From Massospora cicadina (Eukaryota; Entomophthoromycota; Entomophthoromycetes; Entomophthorales; Entomophthoraceae): a stretch of DNA of 64,000 nucleotides. The notes beneath the pieces were generated by a model, which saw only the letters and a program-made list of their open reading frames with translations, made no database searches and was not told where the DNA came from. Of the stretch, positions 21,880 to 32,997 are shown piece by piece. The position numbers were made by a program, and so were the translations under genes. Every line of letters starts with the position of its first letter. Positions within the stretch are counted from its first letter, which is position 1. The stretch covers positions 248,001-312,000 of the forward strand of contig JAKSZP010014464.1 of the NCBI GenBank assembly GCA_022478985.1, written 5' to 3'.

Positions 21880-22320
21880 TCCAGCTTGCCATTATGCATT
21901 TAATCAACTCCAATTTGGCCCTATTAGTCGCTCCTGTTCTTTGATACCTGTACTTTAATCATAAATGTTTTGTCCAAACTGACGCATCCCTAACAGCAGT
22001 GGGGGCTATGTATCCCAAGTTGGAAAAGACATGGAAGAAATACAGTTGCCCTCACTAGTCATACCTTAAATGTTCATGAAATGAACTACATGGTGACGGA
22101 ATGAGAATAATTAGCCATCACAAATGCTTACACGCAATTTTGGGTCTACCTTCATGGCACTCATTTCAAAGTTGTTACCAATTATGCTTCCCTAAGATGA
22201 TTGAACAATTTAAGAGATCCAGAGGGCCATTTGGCCACTGGGCATTAAAGCTTCAATATATGACTTCACAATTGAGAATTTAAGTGAGGCAAAACATTAA
22301 AACGCCAATTGCCTATCCTG
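21880..22320 (+). pseudogene. pol: Element C RNase H
   Basis: Cys-Phe-Val-Gln-Thr-Asp-Ala-Ser-Leu-Thr-Ala-Val-Gly-Ala is readable near 21968-22010 with the catalytic Asp intact. Val-Tyr-Leu-His-Gly-Thr-His-Phe-Lys-Val-Val-Thr-Asn-Tyr-Ala-Ser-Leu lies near 22145-22195, with Asn in place of the usual Asp. Asp-Pro-Glu-Gly-His-Leu follows. The open frames 22101-22283 and 22284-22478 are in other frames and are not the real product. Confidence 0.75.
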
Positions 22321-22489
22321 AATACCCACCATTGCAACACTTATTTGGGCTGCCGATGAGTTGTATAAGAAAATGGCCAGCAGAGAGTACCAATATGAGC
22401 CTAACTCCATCCAAAAATATTATTGGATCTACCAAAAAATACAACCATCAAAAATGGGATGCTTTACAAAATAGTTGAGGGCAAGAAGT

Positions 22490-23560
22490 ATATTTACCCA
22501 GGACCCTCAGCCTGAACAGATTTAATAATGGTGGCGCATAAGGCCATAGGGCATGGTGGATTCAAAAAAATGAAAGAGCATTTGAAGCAATTCTACTATA
22601 GGGAGTCAATGCATTTTGACATCAAGAAATGCTAGAATGCTGTGAGGAGTGCCAAGACAAAAATGTTCTGAAAAAGCACATCTTACTAGCTTCTTCAGCC
22701 CAAGTTTGACTGGCACACTGTATCTATTGACGTTCTTGGCTCACTTTAAACAGGCAATATGAAGGCCAAGCACATTATTGTAGCCATTGACCCCTTGACC
22801 AAATGGGTTGAGGCTAAGGCTATTCAGGAAGCTGGAGCGGCAACTACAGCCAAGTTTCCCTTGAAAATACTATCCACAAGAATAAATGCCCTCAGGTTAT
22901 TCTAACCAATAATGGAACCAATTTTACCTCCTATGTCCTTAGCAAGCTCAAACAATTAATGGAAGTACAAGGTGTGCTTTCTGCTCCCTATCACCCTGAA
23001 ACTAATGGTATTGTTGAGCGTGAAAACGTGATGTTGGTGAATATTATCAGAAAATAAACTTCAGCCAAACCATCTGAATGGAGTTCTTATTTTAGTTCAG
23101 CAGTATTTGCCTATGATATCTCCTACCACTCATACACCAGGACGTCCCCATTTCAAGTATTATATGGAAGAGATACGTAACTACCAATGCTACTATATTC
23201 AGCCCTTAGAAAATCCAAATGAAAACAATTATCCTTAATACGTTGAGAAGCTTGCAGATACATTAATCAAATTACAAGTTCAAGGTTTCAAAAATAGTTT
23301 TGACATGAAAAAGGCCTGACATCAAAAGTACTTAGATAATTGCTACAAATGGACAAATTTGAGGTTAACAATGTAGTTCTATTTTGTAACACCCATGGAT
23401 AAGGCTGATTGCAAAAGTTTGATCACATAAGGGTAGGACCATTCGATGTAATTGAGAAGACATCTAAGTTCATATACACAATCAAGGATATTGGGACTGG
23501 CCATATATACAACTGAGTCCATGAAAATTCCTATGAAGGGCCAATAAGCTGGCCATATAA
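22490..23560 (+). pseudogene. pol: Element C integrase
   Basis: The zinc-binding N-terminus is readable at 22525-22670 (Ala-His-Lys-Ala-Ile-Gly-His-Gly-Gly-Phe-Lys-Lys-Met and, after a shift, Cys-Glu-Glu-Cys). The core begins with Val-Ser-Ile-Asp-Val-Leu-Gly at about 22715-22740. The second catalytic Asp is Asn in Thr-Asn-Asn-Gly-Thr-Asn-Phe-Thr near 22905-22930. The catalytic Glu is kept in Asn-Gly-Ile-Val-Glu-Arg-Glu-Asn near 23000-23030. The C-terminal domain keeps Val-Gly-Pro-Phe-Asp-Val-Ile-Glu-Lys near 23435-23460. Confidence 0.82.
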
Positions 23561-23782
23561 AATATAAATAAAGTTAAAAATAATAAACAATAATTTTAAA
23601 CTAATTAATTCTTTAGTTTACACTTAAGGATGGGGAGAAGATTTAACTTCAGACTTGTCAGGCATTTGGGCCAAAGTTACCAGATAGAAGATCCAACTCC
23701 AGGCTCATTGGGTATTGGGCTGAAGATAGATGCTGAAGATCAACAAAGGTTAATCGGGAATTTTAGGGCTTATGTTCAAGTC

Positions 23783-23794
23783 AAGTGGGGGAAA
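23783..23794 (+). promoter_or_regulatory. Element C polypurine tract
   Basis: AAGTGGGGGAAA directly precedes the 3' LTR start TGTCAG. It matches AAGTGGGGGGATA at the same place in element E. Confidence 0.75.
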
Positions 23795-24891
23795 TGTCAG
23801 ATTCTGGTGGTTGACAAAAAATAAACCCTTAACAACCAACAGATTGGGCCAATCTCTACAAATACTTGAACCAATACTGTAACTCTCAAATTCAAGTCTA
23901 TTGTAATTATTAGGCTCAGTCCAATTATCCCAATGATAATTTGATCAATTACTTTATTTTAAGCTATGATCAAATCCACTCATGCATTATGGTCAATTAT
24001 CACTGCACCAAACTCAGTAATTGGTCCTTAATATTGAAAACAATATCAAATACATGCATAAAAAATCATTCAGGATTAGCCTGAAGATAATGTTTAAAAT
24101 TCCCATGGACAGATAGACGTTTCAGCGCGATCAATTTTACTGCCTTAGGGCAAAAACTATATGTCAATCCTCATAATTGGCATGATAGCACTTTCACATG
24201 CACCACCTAGTTGGGAGTACCTAATGCTATCGAGAGAGAGTCCTGCCAACGTCCTGATTAGGGGCACATCATCTACTTCAATTGATGCAGAAATTTCCCA
24301 GATGATGTATTTTGTCAGCAGTATGAAGAATTCAAATCAAGAGGATCCTAGGACAATTTTGCATATATTTATTGTGATTTTTGTTCCTGAAATCCTCCCA
24401 ATTTTGAGAGTATTTTGCTACCAATAAACTTAGCAATAGGTCTTCGTCATATCAGTTCAAGGGCGAACTGAGGTGGAAAATGATCTGTAGAAACTTTGTG
24501 CTCAAAGGTGGCCAGGAGATGCCCTAGAGGTATAAATATTAATGCCTGGCCTAATGATTATTATCAAATATATATCTTCTAATAAAGATATTTTCTCTTA
24601 TCTTTTTCCTAATTTTTATTGGAATTCCCTACATAAGAAGTGTTGACAAGATGGGAGAGCCAAATCCACAGATTGTATATCTGCTTGCCTCAGAAAAAGT
24701 TCTTAAATATGAAGGGAAAATTAAGCTCAAAATCAACCAGAAGAGTCAGGGCTATTAAAATACCTAGTGAGTTTACAAACAGTGAAAATACTGTAAGTCA
24801 CTGGCAATATTGAGTATCATTTAATGGAACTTTGGCTCGATTAAGCGTGAAGAATTTTACTTATCAAGCAAGCTTTCCTCAAATTATAGCG
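23795..24891 (+). repeat. Element C 3' LTR
   Basis: This 1097-bp copy begins TGTCAGATTCTGGTGG and aligns with the 5' LTR to its end; the final CA is CG here. A TATA-like TATAAATA follows GCCCTAGAGG at 24531-24538. The short open frame 24161-24427 lies in LTR sequence and has no domain. Confidence 0.85.
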
Positions 24892-25450
24892 GTTTTGAAG
24901 GATGGATGGCGTCATGTAATAATGGACTAATAACGTCTGAATGCCATTACTCAGAAGGATAGGTACTTGCTACCTAGGATTGATAATTCCTTACAACTCT
25001 TAGCCAGGTCTCAATTTTACTCCACAATAGACCTTGCCAGCAGGGACTGGAAGATAGAGTTTGCGCCAGATGACCAAGAGAAATGTGCGCTTATAGCAAG
25101 TGAATGCTTATTTGAACCTACTCTCATGCCTCAGGGGCTGTGCAACGCCCTAGCCACTCTCTAGAGCGCTATGGACTGTCTGTTAAAGGATTTATTAAAA
25201 TCAGGTGTGCTGTTCTATCTGGATGATGTAATTGTATTATTGCGCACATTTGACAAGCATTTGACCCACTTGAAGGAAGTATTTGGACGGCTACGCTCTG
25301 CTTCATTGAAGTTAAACTCCCCCATTGGCTCTTCTTTCAGACTGAGAGGGAATTCTTTGATCATAAGGTCACTTGCTAAGGAATTTCTCCCTTGCTTGAC
25401 AAGGTGACTTCTATTGAAAAGATAATTTACCTGACAGTTTGTGTGACATT
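24892..25450 (+). pseudogene. pol: Element B reverse transcriptase, main part
   Basis: The RT broken at 5646 resumes with Lys-Asp-Gly-Trp-Arg-His-Val-Ile-Met-Asp, then open frame 24967-25164: Leu-Pro-Arg-Ile-Asp, Thr-Ile-Asp-Leu-Ala-Ser-Arg with the first catalytic Asp, and Leu-Met-Pro-Gln-Gly-Leu-Cys-Asn-Ala-Leu-Ala-Thr-Leu. After a stop the frame 25171-25407 gives Phe-Tyr-Leu-Asp-Asp at 25213-25227. The same sequence, better kept, is in element I at 56640-57024. Confidence 0.87.
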
Positions 25451-25589
25451 CAGGTCTTTCTTAGCATAATTGGATGCTACTGAATTTTAAACCACACTTT
25501 AGAAATCTTTATGAGCCACTAACCTATCTTCTTCATAAAAAGTTTCTTTCTAATGGGAGTATTCTCAGCAGCAGTCCTTCATTATCTTA

Positions 25590-25960
25590 AAAAAGCACTG
25601 ACTAAAGCCCCTATTCATGTACATCATTAGTTTTATAAGCCCTTCATTCTATTTACTGATGATAGCAATGTGGATGTGGGGGCCGTTCTGGATCAACTGG
25701 GTAAGAGCCAAGTTGATAATCTCATAACTTATTTTATTAAGATCTTGAACCAAGCTGAAATGCAATTACAGCGTAACTAGTCATGAGTGTCTGGACGTTT
25801 ATAGGCCATCTAACATTTCTATCCCTTTCTGTCTGAGAATCATGTCACCTTTATGATGGACCATGCCTCACTATGGAGTTTACAGCAGATGAAAGATACA
25901 GATGGACGATTGTCCTGATGGGCCCTTAAGCTCTAGAATTAAAAATATTGATAGTTTACT
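25590..25960 (+). pseudogene. pol: Element B RNase H
   Basis: Lys-Pro-Phe-Ile-Leu-Phe-Thr-Asp-Asp-Ser-Asn-Val-Asp-Val-Gly-Ala-Val-Leu near 25640-25695 is the first RNase H block (Ala to Asp change in the Thr-Asp-Ala-Ser motif). Asp-His-Ala-Ser-Leu-Trp near 25860-25880 is a later block, followed by Gln-Met-Lys-Asp. Stops occur between them. Element I has the same order at 57330-57620. Confidence 0.75.
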
Positions 25961-26119
25961 GCAAGGGATGATACACCAAAGCACTGACAGGTTACCCCAA
26001 TTGCCTATCCTGGCCCTTTATGCTTCCTAAAATAGGACTGTATCTATGAGCTCATTGCAAAACCAGAAGAGTGGAGCTGTGAGCCGTCATCTTTCAACAA
26101 CGCTTAAAGCAGATGGCTT

Positions 26120-27240
26120 CTCAAACTCAATTCAAAAACTTGTTAAATAAGCAAGTTGACACAACTGGTTACCATATGTTCGACCCTATGATTGGACAAA
26201 ATCCGCTCTGGAGGCTCATGTTGCCATGAGGCACAGTGCAGTGAAGAAAACATATCAATGGCTGTGAGACAGCTGCTACTAGGGAGGAATGATTGAGACA
26301 GTCAAGGATGTTGTTGACTCATGTTTTACTTGTGCCAATCAAAAGCCGCCTAATTCTTTATACCAGCATCATGTCATGGGCCCCATGGCCCCATTTGCAA
26401 CAGTTAGCATTGACGTTATTGGACCCTTACCTACAGCAATGTATGGTCACAGTTTTATCATTTTAGTGTTTGATCAATTTATGAAATGGGTCAAGGCTAT
26501 CTCAGTTGCCTCCACCAACTTATAAAGCAACCGCATCCTTCTTGCTGATGTAAACTTCAGTTTTCACGGAGGTCCCAAGGTAATGATATTCTATAATAGT
26601 ACCAATTTTCATTTCCAGTGTGGTTGTCAATCTCAACTCTATAATGGTAACTTATCAATATTTCATGACACCTTATCATCTGGCTCTAATGGAGCTGTAG
26701 AATGAGCAAACGGCTCTATGGTTGCCATCCTTTTGAGATGGCTTCTTAATATCCTGCAAGATAGACTGAATATTTAGCAGCGGCTTACTAGCATATCATG
26801 TTAGTGATCATAAAATGTATTCAAATTTCACCTTTCCGAGCCCATTATAGCTGAGAACCAATTTTGACCTCCAGTATGCAGCCTATACTCGAATCTTCTA
26901 TACCAGAAACCACGACTTAGCCATGAAAAGATTGGCTGACGAACTATTTAGGACTTAAGCGTTGACTGCTAGATCCATGAGAGCTATTTAAAAAAAAGAA
27001 GCTGATTAATGGAATGCCCAACACCCATACTGCCTGATTTCCAATTTAGGGACCCCGTCCTTTTTATTATCACCATCTTGGGGGCTAAATACATAAAGTT
27101 GATACTCTGTGGTCAGGTCCTTACCAGGTAATCTACCAACAGGTCCTGAATATTCAATTGCTTCTGTGAAGTCAGGTTTAGTTGTAAGTTGAGTAAATGC
27201 TATATTCCTCCAAAATTATGTCACTCCTCAGAAGGATCAT
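26120..27240 (+). pseudogene. pol: Element B integrase
   Basis: The open frame 26289-26525 has the zinc-binding Cys-Phe-Thr-Cys and the core start Val-Ser-Ile-Asp-Val-Ile-Gly-Pro-Leu-Pro with the first catalytic Asp. The second is probably lost (Phe-Tyr-Asn-Ser-Thr-Asn-Phe near 26590). Asn-Gly-Ala-Val-Glu followed by a stop near 26690-26705 keeps the Glu. The C-terminal domain is barely readable near 27050-27200. Confidence 0.78.
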
Positions 27241-27249
27241 TAGGGGCAT

Positions 27250-27864
27250 TGTCAGGTATCATGAGAATTAGATGGACCCAAGCAGAATCAAAAATTGACC
27301 CAAGTTGCAATTTGGTTGTAGAAGCTCTACCGATTCATTGAGCATTGAGACTGACATGAACAATGAAATTTCAAACAGGCGAAAGGAACCTTAACTGAGA
27401 AATCTTCCAATTCTACTAGCAAAGGCACTGATTCAGCTGGTGAAGATATTGCTAAACTTAAGCCCCCAGAATCAGCTGCCCTGGAAAAAGGTTATATTCA
27501 AAGAAAACCTGCACCACCTGCCACATCATCAAAGAAGCTTCCTTACCCCACTTATGCCATTTATCACGACAAGTTCCCCTAGGCGAACCTGAATATCTTG
27601 GCAGTCTATAAATATCTCTGAATTTGATTAATAAAATTACCTTCAGTTCCCTTAGTTTATTTTCACTAGTGATTATTTTGCCTATTTATATACAAAAGAC
27701 CTTACCTGTTTAAAGCAAACAGAGTAGCCTCAACAATGAATTTCCGTTGAGAGATTGCCTTGAGGGAATTCAGTCCCTAAGATATTCCGCTGGAACCGCA
27801 TATAACTAATAATTAAACATTATTTGAAGGCCCTGACCTTTGGAGAGGACGACCAAGTCCTACA
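27250..27864 (+). repeat. Element B 3' LTR
   Basis: TGTCAGGTATCATGAG follows a TTAGGGGCAT tract. The sequence aligns with both LTRs of element I (52579-53189, 58945-59550) and ends ...AGTCCTACA. It lacks the tRNA-like segment present in element I's LTRs. Confidence 0.75.
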
Positions 27865-28681
27865 GCTCCACAAACGCTTGCTTTTTCCTTCTTAAATCTT
27901 CGTTGAGCCAAATTCCTCAATGAGCGGTTCCTTAATCTCCGCCTAGGTACTAAGGGTGTCCAAATATAAGGAACCAATACCTCTTTAGCTAAGCGGCTTA
28001 GGCAAGGGAGTATGTGCTTTATCTTTTGGGGATTTATTCATCCTTTCCATAGCAGATCCTTAGATAGTCTGAAATGGGGCAATGCTACCATCACCTGGGG
28101 TAGCTTTGTTTTTACAAGGGAGTTTGGAGATAGTATAAGTGCCTCATGAGGGTCTTGAGAAGGCACTGTTTGAGTATTTTACGTTGAGATAAAGCACTGG
28201 CTAGGTGCTGTTCTAAAACAGCCATGATTGACTAGATATAGCGGGGGAGTTAGGGTTTACTTCCCAGATTTTTTAAAAATTTTGCAGATTAATGATGTAA
28301 AGAGACCCACTTTGAGCCCCAATTGTTGAAATCCTGGCACTTTGGTGCTCACAGGTGCTTTTGGAACAAGAATTCAATAATATCGTGGATAATAGTGTTT
28401 TACACTCTTATCTACTATAGAAAATTTCCAGGGGAAAAGAACTACATCTGATGCTTATTATTTTATAAAAGTTCTTTTGTTATTAACAAAAAGTATGGTT
28501 AGCCTGGCAGGGTAATACCTGCTCTAACTCTAGTGAAGGTTTTTTTCAGCACATGTTTAAAACCTGTACTGGCTATAAAAAATTTTGTGTGGTATTTGTC
28601 CTAAGGTTGACCCACCTCAATTACTAATTATTAATAACAAAATTTGGAGTAAAAAAGATCTATATTATAAAGTTGACTCCT
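27865..28681. other. Unidentified spacer left of element F
   Basis: About 0.8 kb with no open frame of note and no domain I can read. It contains TTTGGTGCTCACAGGTGC near 28341-28358, which resembles the primer site used by neighbouring elements, so part may be an old LTR boundary. Removing element F and one AGTAT joins it to 35656 onward. Confidence 0.4.
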
Positions 28682-28686
28682 AGTAT

Positions 28687-29275
28687 TTTTGGAATTTTTG
28701 GTAGAAATTATGATACGCAGGCACTACAAAGGCTATGAAATAATTAGGTCCATGGCTCTAGCAAAGATAGACACAAGTGCAACGAAGTCATAAGTTCCAT
28801 TAATATAATTGATTCCAATCAGAGATACAGAATCCTGTATGAATAGACCAAAATTAAACTACGTTAGAAAAAATAGAGGTACTAATAAGTTAGAAATGAC
28901 AATATTTATAGGGGTAAAATTAATGGTTCTTTTTTTAGTGCTATAAAAATTAATAGTTCTTAATAGGATTATTTTCCTGCACCTGAGGTAAGATATTTCC
29001 AATTAAATGACCAATTTTTCTTTTCATTATAGCTATAATTGTGATGGTCAGATCTGATAAGGTTCTTATTAGATGAGAGCGACCTTCCTGTGTGATGTTT
29101 TAACTCATTGGATAGTTTAGCCTCATATTTTAGAAGAGGCTGATAGCTCCAAAGGGTTGAAGGTTGTTCTATCCAAAAATTAAATATCTCCAACAGGGAT
29201 TTTACGTTCTCATTATACTGAGATATCCAATCTTGATCTTGAGTAATTTTGGTCATTGCAGTTGAAACCCCAATA
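28687..29275 (-). repeat. Element F 3' LTR
   Basis: A 589-bp direct repeat of 35092-35650 with many small differences, so an old insertion. On the plus strand it starts TTTTGGAATTTTTGG and ends ...GAAACCCCAATA. The 112-aa minus open frame 28969-29307 is mostly LTR sequence; only its first codons belong to pol. Confidence 0.82.
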
Positions 29276-29289
29276 ATGCTTCCCACAAG

Positions 29290-30530
29290 ATCTTTCCTAG
29301 GGGGCACATACTTTTATTAAGAAGCCTATTATGAACTCTATTGATATTAGTACCAGTATCAATAGCTGTAATGGAGTATTCAATACCCCTATGATAAATA
29401 ATATGGCAAGGAACAGCCCATAAGGTGTCAAGCTTGTGAATCCTTCCTCCAGGTCTATTATGAGAGAAGAGTACAAGATCCCTGACTTGATATTCAGGTA
29501 GCGTAGGTCTACTAGCGTTGGTTCTAGTTCCTTCTTCTAAGGTGGTAGCAGCAAGGGAACTCGAATCTAAAGCTTTTACTCAGATGATTTCATCAGCTAG
29601 TCTCCTCATTGCTAGATCAGTATTTTGCGGGGTAGCATCATCAATTATAGGTTGTACACTTTAGGGTAGAATAGGATCCCAACCTCAAAGTGCCATAAAA
29701 GGAGACATTTTAATCATACAATGTAAGATACCCCTATAAGCTAACATTTCACTAGGTAAATAGAGATTCCATCTACTAGGATCATTGGGAGCCATCTTTC
29801 AAAGAATGGCTACAAGGGTAACATTTGCTCATTTGACCGCACCATTAGTAGAAGGGTTATAAGGGGACGTAAATGATTGATAGGTACCCATTAACTTAGT
29901 AAGCTCATATAGTACCTGAGAAATGAAGTTGGTCCCATCATCTAATAATAAACTTTAAGTCTACCATGCCTGGTGAAAAATTGTGTAAAAAGGAAAGACG
30001 TAGTAGCCTTAAAGTTGACTGAGGAAACAGAGGTAGCTTCAATCCATTTGGTAAAATGGTTGATAGCTAATATAATTTATCAATTTCCATAAGTGGCAGA
30101 GGGAGGGGGCCCAACACATCGATACTAATAGTATAGTAAAGGCTCTAAAAGTCCCAAAATTTTGTGTTGGTACATCAGATTTCCACCACGTTGTTGTTGG
30201 CAAGTGAGACAAGTCTCCAACACATCATGTACAGATCAAAGCGTGTTATCCCAGTAACAATGATTTTTCAACCACTGTAAGGTCTTAGCAAACAGCTTCA
30301 TGCCTACAGTTTGATGAGACTCCATAATAGTATAAGTACTCGCAGAGGGCCAAATAAAAGGCTACCATTTATATCCCAACTTTTATAAAAACCTCCTTTA
30401 ACCTGAGTGTCTTTTGGTTAAGGATTATAGCTTCGAGATAACATCCTTAGATTCACAATACCAGAGCTCAGGTCTATCAAACAGGTCATAGATACGATCC
30501 TCCACAGCAAAGAATAATGTTAGTATAGGT
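29290..30530 (-). pseudogene. pol: Element F integrase
   Basis: Minus-strand pieces run right to left. The zinc-binding Cys-Leu-Thr-Cys-Gln-Gln-Gln-Arg-Gly lies near 30180-30215. Phe-Thr-Lys-Trp-Ile-Glu-Ala-Thr lies near 30030-30055. Leu-Tyr-Leu-Pro-Ser-Glu-Met-Leu-Ala-Tyr-Arg lies near 29725-29765. A C-terminal domain with Asp-Leu-Val-Leu-Phe-Ser-His-Asn-Arg-Pro-Gly-Gly lies near 29450-29490. No chromodomain follows. Stops and shifts interrupt the reading. Confidence 0.78.
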
Positions 30531-30539
30531 AATCAAGAA

Positions 30540-30905
30540 AGTCCATCAGCATTTTGGTTTATAGCTCCAGCACAATGTTAAATTGTAAAGTCATAGTTCT
30601 GAGCTTTAACGCCCATCTAGATAAGCGCCCATCAGGATCCTTCATTTGTTGCAACCATTTAAAGAAAGCGTGGTCTGTGACGATAGTGAAATGTTTGCCA
30701 TAGAGGTAAGGGCGGAAATGCTTGATGGTGGATAAGACTGCGAGGCATTCTCTCAGTAATGCTATAATTGCATTCTGACTTAGAAAGAGTTTTACTATAT
30801 TGCACAATGGGAAGATCAACCAGGTTGGTATCATATTGAGCCAGAATGGCCCCAGTAGCAATATCACTGGCGTCTATAAATAAGATAAAAGGTTTGGAAA
30901 AATCA
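30540..30905 (-). pseudogene. pol: Element F RNase H
   Basis: Reading minus from about 30900: Lys-Pro-Phe-Ile-Leu-Phe-Ile-Asp-Ala-Ser-Asp-Ile-Ala-Thr-Gly-Ala-Ile-Leu-Ala. After a frame change comes the open frame 30559-30867 with Glu-Cys-Leu-Ala-Val-Leu-Ser-Thr-Ile-Lys, Val-Thr-Asp-His-Ala-Phe-Phe-Lys-Trp-Leu and Asp-Pro-Asp-Gly-Arg-Leu-Ser-Arg-Trp. The catalytic acidic residues look intact, but at least one frameshift splits the domain. Confidence 0.82.
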
Positions 30906-30999
30906 GGATGGGTTAAAATTGGTGCTCTAACTAAGGCTTGGCACTAAAAGATCAAAAGATTGCTACTGCGATTCTTCCCATAAGAAGGAACTTCATTGT

Positions 31000-31760
31000 T
31001 CAATAAATAAACTAAAGGCTCTTCAATATCAGTAAAATGGGAGATGAATTGTAAGTAATTACCAACTATCCCTTAAAAATTAGAATATTGTGCAAGCTTT
31101 TAGGAACAGTCATGTCCAAAAAAGCATGTATCTTAAGATATAAGGGTAAAATCCCATTGCGATTAACTTTATGGCCTAAGAATTCCATCTCAGTTTTGAA
31201 AAAGCACACTTAGAGGGCTTTAAATTAAGCGAAGAGTGGCGCATCTGACCAAATACTTCCTTTAAATGAGCAAAATGCTCATTAAAAGTGAAAGAGAAAA
31301 CAGTGACATCGTCAAGGTAAACCAAAACACAGGAAAGTTTAAAACAAAATAAACCATCCATGGCTCGTTGAAAAGTAGCATGGGCATTACAAAGCCCCTG
31401 CGGCATACGAGTAGGCTCAAATAACCCCTCACTAGAGATTAAGGCGCATTTTTTGACAGTATTCCAGAGCCAGGTCAATTTTCCAATAGCCACTAGCAAG
31501 GTCCATGGCTGAGAAGAATTGTGACCCAGAAATAGTCTCAATAAATCATTAATGCGAGGTAGAGGATAAGAATCCTTTTGGGTAACAGCAATGGGCTGAA
31601 GATAGTACATAACCACTCTATGACCCCCATCCTTTTTCTGGATGAGTAGTAGAGGAGAAGCCCATGGACTTTTAGAAGGCATTAGTATCCCTGCATCGAG
31701 GATTTAAGTCAATTCCACTGAGACCTGAGCCTCCTTGACTTTATATTTGCGATAGGGCTA
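31000..31760 (-). pseudogene. pol: Element F reverse transcriptase
   Basis: The open frame 31176-31682 (168 aa) has Ser-Pro-Trp-Ala-Ser-Pro-Leu-Leu-Leu-Ile-Gln-Lys-Lys-Asp-Gly-Gly, Tyr-Pro-Leu-Pro-Arg-Ile-Asn-Asp, Arg-Met-Pro-Gln-Gly-Leu-Cys-Asn-Ala-His-Ala-Thr-Phe-Gln-Arg-Ala-Met-Asp and Val-Tyr-Leu-Asp-Asp-Val at 31305-31322. In the block with the first catalytic Asp the frame has slipped, so Ala-Met-Asp is replaced by unrelated residues. The best preserved RT of the window apart from element I. Confidence 0.88.
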
Positions 31761-32109
31761 AATTGAAATAGTGAGCGTATCCCCAGTTTTCACCTGATGC
31801 TGTACCTCTTTCATTAACCCAAAATCTCCAGGACCTTTGGCAAATATATCCGCATACTCTTCATCAGAGCTTCAGCTTCATGCTGTTGTTCTGGAGTGAT
31901 TGAATCTAAAATTTGACATCAATTCTAGAGATGATATGGGGATCTTCTAACCCAAAATCACGTAAAGCCCACATCCCAAGATGGATAAAGTTTCACTCAC
32001 AGGAGTAGGCTGCACATAAGCGATGGGGTTATTGTAATTAAATCGCATAGATCAAGAAGTGAGATTAGCTAATAAGACTAAAGCAGTCCCATTGTAAGTG
32101 GGATTAAGG

Positions 32110-32810
32110 ATACTAGGGCAGGTTAAAGACTCCAAATGCGAGGGATTTTTTCCCCAAAATCTTAATTACATGATCAGCAGGTACAAATACTTGTACTCCA
32201 GTATCATTTATAACCTGAGATTTTGGAGGAATAGTAGACGGAATGTTATAATATAAAGGCATCCCTTCAGAGGCACAAGTTGATGGAGGCGGAAGTATAG
32301 TCCTTAATCCCAAAAATAGGCTCTCAAGATATGAGATAGAAGTGTGATATTTCAATAAGTAAACGCGTCGCTTAAGTTTTTTTGCTATTGAGAACATTTT
32401 GTAAAATTAAGGGTACTTGGTACTAAATTAAGAAAAGGAAATTGTACTTAAGAATGATTATAGCATCAAAATCAATGAGAAATTTGGTTCTCAAGAGCAA
32501 GTCATAGCAGTTGTTGTCTAACACTACTGCAGGGGCTGAAACAACCAACTTTCCAAAGCGCATTGGAAGGGAAGAATAAGCTCCTATATAACTAGTGTAT
32601 GAAGGACCTGCAGTTCCTAGTCTTGAGAATGGCTTAAGTTTAGCGCCACTTTGATTTTCTTAATAAGTCTGGATGAGATCACATTGATGGGCAATCCCAT
32701 ATCAATGCTGGCCAAAACTTTCACCTTATGCACAATGACTTCCACCCAGGAACATCAGTTAAAAAGTTTGGGATTAAAAATATCGAGGAACTAAATGATC
32801 AAATTGAATT
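32110..32810 (-). pseudogene. Element F protease remnant and linker
   Basis: Near 32690-32730 the minus strand reads Val-Leu-Ala-Ser-Ile-Asp-Met-Gly-Leu-Pro-Ile-Asn-Val-Ile, a protease active-site region with Asp-Met-Gly where Asp-Thr-Gly is expected. The open frame 32113-32397 (94 aa) lies downstream between protease and RT; it contains Leu-Pro-Pro-Pro-Ser-Thr-Cys-Ala-Ser-Glu-Gly-Met-Pro, also seen in element I near 55935-55965, so the two families share this spacer. Confidence 0.65.
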
Positions 32811-32997
32811 AGAAGAAGAAAAAGAAGTGTAAGAAGATCTAGACTTTTGTTGGCTAATTAATCAGGGATGTCAAGTTCACCAGGAGTGGATTTCACATAA
32901 CAGTCTTTAGAAGAGTTAAAAGATTTCAATTGAGGCCAGGAGGTAGGTCAGCACAGGGAGCCTCTTGCCCTATGCTGACTCCTCTTTTTTCAACTCT

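Larger units (their letters stand above)
5647..24891 (+). mobile_element. Element C: Ty3/gypsy retrotransposon carrying nested insertions
   Basis: C has two direct LTRs of about 1.1 kb (5647-6744 and 23795-24891), a primer-binding site, gag, protease, RT, RNase H, integrase and a polypurine tract, all on the plus strand. It interrupts element B's RT. Removing element D (with one GTGTT) and the LINE (with one 19-bp duplication) leaves about 8.5 kb, a plausible full element. The gag frame is continuous across the D junction once D is removed. Confidence 0.88.
5333..27864 (+). mobile_element. Element B: degenerate Ty3/gypsy element, split by element C and probably by A
   Basis: B is seen as two blocks. 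One is 5333-5646 (pre-RT linker and first RT block). The other is 24892-27864 (rest of RT, RNase H, integrase, 3' LTR). Both align along their length with element I (from about 56260), so they are one element of I's family cut by element C. Its LTR, gag and protease are not here; if A is inserted in B they lie left of the window. No clear 5-bp duplication is visible at the C insertion (ATGTG at 5642-5646 against GTTTT at 24892-24896). Confidence 0.75.

Noticed and set aside
5642..24896. Target duplication for element C
   Set aside because: ATGTG and GTTTT do not match, and no shifted 5-bp pair was convincing, so none is claimed.
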